Assembly (NCBI GenBank): GCA_022791215.1
Contig: JAAVYQ010000088.1
Location: 1-13,627 of the forward strand
Direction: 5' to 3'
Length of the DNA: 13,627 nucleotides
Source of the DNA: Bacilli bacterium
GTDB taxonomy: Bacteria; Bacillota_I; Bacilli_A; RF39; UBA660
This document shows, piece by piece, positions 12,921 through 13,627 of this stretch. A program made the translations under genes and the position numbers. The notes beneath the pieces are model-generated. The model had not been told where the DNA came from. It saw only the letters and a list, made by a program, of their open reading frames with translations, and ran no database searches. Within the stretch, counting starts at the first letter, position 1; each line of letters begins with the position of its first letter.

Positions 12921-13394
12921 ATGAAACAAAAAGATTTTTTTCTAACAAGTGAAGGTTTTATAGAACTTGAGCAAGAATTAAATTACTTAAAAACTGAAAA
13001 GAGAGACGAAGTATTACGTACTTTAAAAGAAGCACGTTCATTAGGAGACTTAAGTGAAAATGCAGAATATGACACAGCAAGAGATGAACAAAGCAAATTA
13101 GAGTCTCGTATAAAAGAAGTAGAATACATCCTAGAACATGCGACAATAATAGACGAAGATGCGCAAACTGATGGGACAGTATATATAGGATGCACAGTAA
13201 AATTACAATATGATGGAGAAGACGAAACAGAAGAATACAAAATAGTAGGAAGCCAAGAAGCGGATCCATTTAATAATAAAATATCTAATGAATCACCAAT
13301 CGCAGCTGCAATATTAAACAAAAAAATAGGAGAAACAGTAGAAGTAAGCAGTCCTGATGGAGTATATAAAGTAAAAATCATTAGTGTTGCATAA
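12921..13394 (+). CDS. greA: Transcript cleavage factor GreA
   Basis: 157 residues, the standard length. GreA enters the RNA polymerase secondary channel and triggers cleavage of backtracked RNA. The N-terminal coiled coil (about 10-75) carries LGDLSENAEYDTARDEQ at its tip, with the two catalytic acids Asp43 and Glu46 present. The C-terminal FKBP-like domain contains GSQEADPFNNKISNESPIAAAI and ends KIISVA. Ribosome site AAAGGAG (12901-12907) is 13 nt from the ATG, slightly far. It has its own promoter in the end of trhP2. In Bacillus udk separates these two genes; here the gap is 58 bp. Confidence 0.97.
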   Translation: MKQKDFFLTSEGFIELEQELNYLKTEKRDEVLRTLKEARSLGDLSENAEYDTARDEQSKLESRIKEVEYILEHATIIDEDAQTDGTVYIGCTVKLQYDGEDETEEYKIVGSQEADPFNNKISNESPIAAAILNKKIGETVEVSSPDGVYKVKIISVA

Positions 13395-13414
13395 CAATAA
13401 GTTATGCGCTTTTA
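13389..13414 (+). terminator. Weak terminator after greA
   Basis: GCATAAC (13389-13395) and GTTATGC (13401-13407) form a 7-bp stem with a 5-nt loop that includes the greA stop codon. A short T4 run follows after GC. Readthrough into tig is likely. Confidence 0.5.
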
Positions 13415-13457
13415 TGTACATATCAAAGATATGATGCATAGTATAGGAGGAGAAAAA

Positions 13458-13627
13458 ATGAAAGAAATAGCAGTAGAAATCAAAGGAAAAGAGTGGACAG
13501 AAATATTAGACCACGTGTTTGAACATAAGAAAAAAGAAATAAAAGTAGATGGATTTAGAAAAGGAAACGTACCAAAAGAAATATACATCAAAAAGTTTGG
13601 AATAGAAAGTTTATACATGGATGCAAT
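13458..13627 (+). CDS. tig: Trigger factor, N-terminal fragment cut by the window edge
   Basis: 56 full codons are visible. ATG at 13458 with a strong AGGAGG site. Trigger factor is the ribosome-bound chaperone and prolyl isomerase that meets nascent chains. The ribosome-docking signature is present: VDGFRKGNVPKEIYIKKFG, containing the conserved GFRKG-x-VP. The segment before it (about 34 residues) is slightly shorter than the usual 40-45, a small N-terminal trimming seen by eye. It lies 63 bp after greA and may be read from the same transcript. Confidence 0.9.
   Translation, partial: MKEIAVEIKGKEWTEILDHVFEHKKKEIKVDGFRKGNVPKEIYIKKFGIESLYMDA

Noticed and set aside
10475..13618. Long minus-strand open frames opposite mltG, trmR, trhP2, greA and tig.
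   Set aside because: They are shadows of A-rich plus-strand genes: rich in Leu, Ser and Phe, no ribosome sites, and fully overlapped by recognised genes.

Overview
The window comes from a very AT-rich, low-GC Gram-positive-type genome. Lysine, isoleucine and asparagine codons dominate, Arg is almost always AGA, and Shine-Dalgarno sites are GGAGG-like. TGA is used as a stop (ruvX, trhP2 and the transposase end in TGA), so this is not the Mycoplasma code. The gene order ruvX - yrzB - mltG - trmR - trhP1 - trhP2 - greA is the Bacillus-type yrrK-greA cluster. I infer an uncultured member of the Bacilli / Erysipelotrichia / RF39-type lineages, with the taxonomy unproven.

Left part (1-4199). The window opens with the start of a minus-strand gene (1-222) that weakly resembles PBECR4-type predicted RNases. 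A strong minus-strand promoter, a compact multibranched RNA of about 130 nt and an intrinsic terminator precede it. This layout resembles a type III toxin-antitoxin locus or a riboswitch-controlled gene. Next come a membrane-anchored PdaC-like polysaccharide deacetylase, a CDP-alcohol phosphatidyltransferase, and a convergent membrane-anchored protein with one EF-hand loop. The last two genes both appear to make leaderless mRNAs. A YgeA-type Asp/Glu racemase with different codon usage follows, then 360 bp without a gene that has the parts of a small RNA: extended -10, interleaved inverted repeats and a terminator.

Middle part (4200-8230). Two minus-strand genes, an unrecognised 161-residue protein and a ClpX-like AAA+ unfoldase with a novel N-terminal half, probably formed one operon behind a near-consensus promoter. 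An intact IS1182-family element (about 1.75 kb, 50-bp terminal inverted repeats matching at 49 of 50 positions, DDE transposase of about 532 residues) now sits exactly between them. It appears to separate the AAA+ gene from its promoter, and both IS ends fold into terminator-like hairpins.

Right part (8230-13627). A tRNA-Lys(CUU) gene with its own promoter and terminator lies divergent from a housekeeping operon: ruvX (Holliday-junction resolvase fold / rRNA processing), a DUF1292 protein, mltG (lytic transglycosylase), then trmR-trhP1-trhP2, which together would make 5-methoxyuridine at tRNA position 34. greA has its own promoter overlapping the trhP2 stop codon, and the start of tig (trigger factor) closes the window. 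The udk gene found between trhP2 and greA in Bacillus is absent.

All database, structure and expression statements are inferences from reading the sequence. No searches were run.
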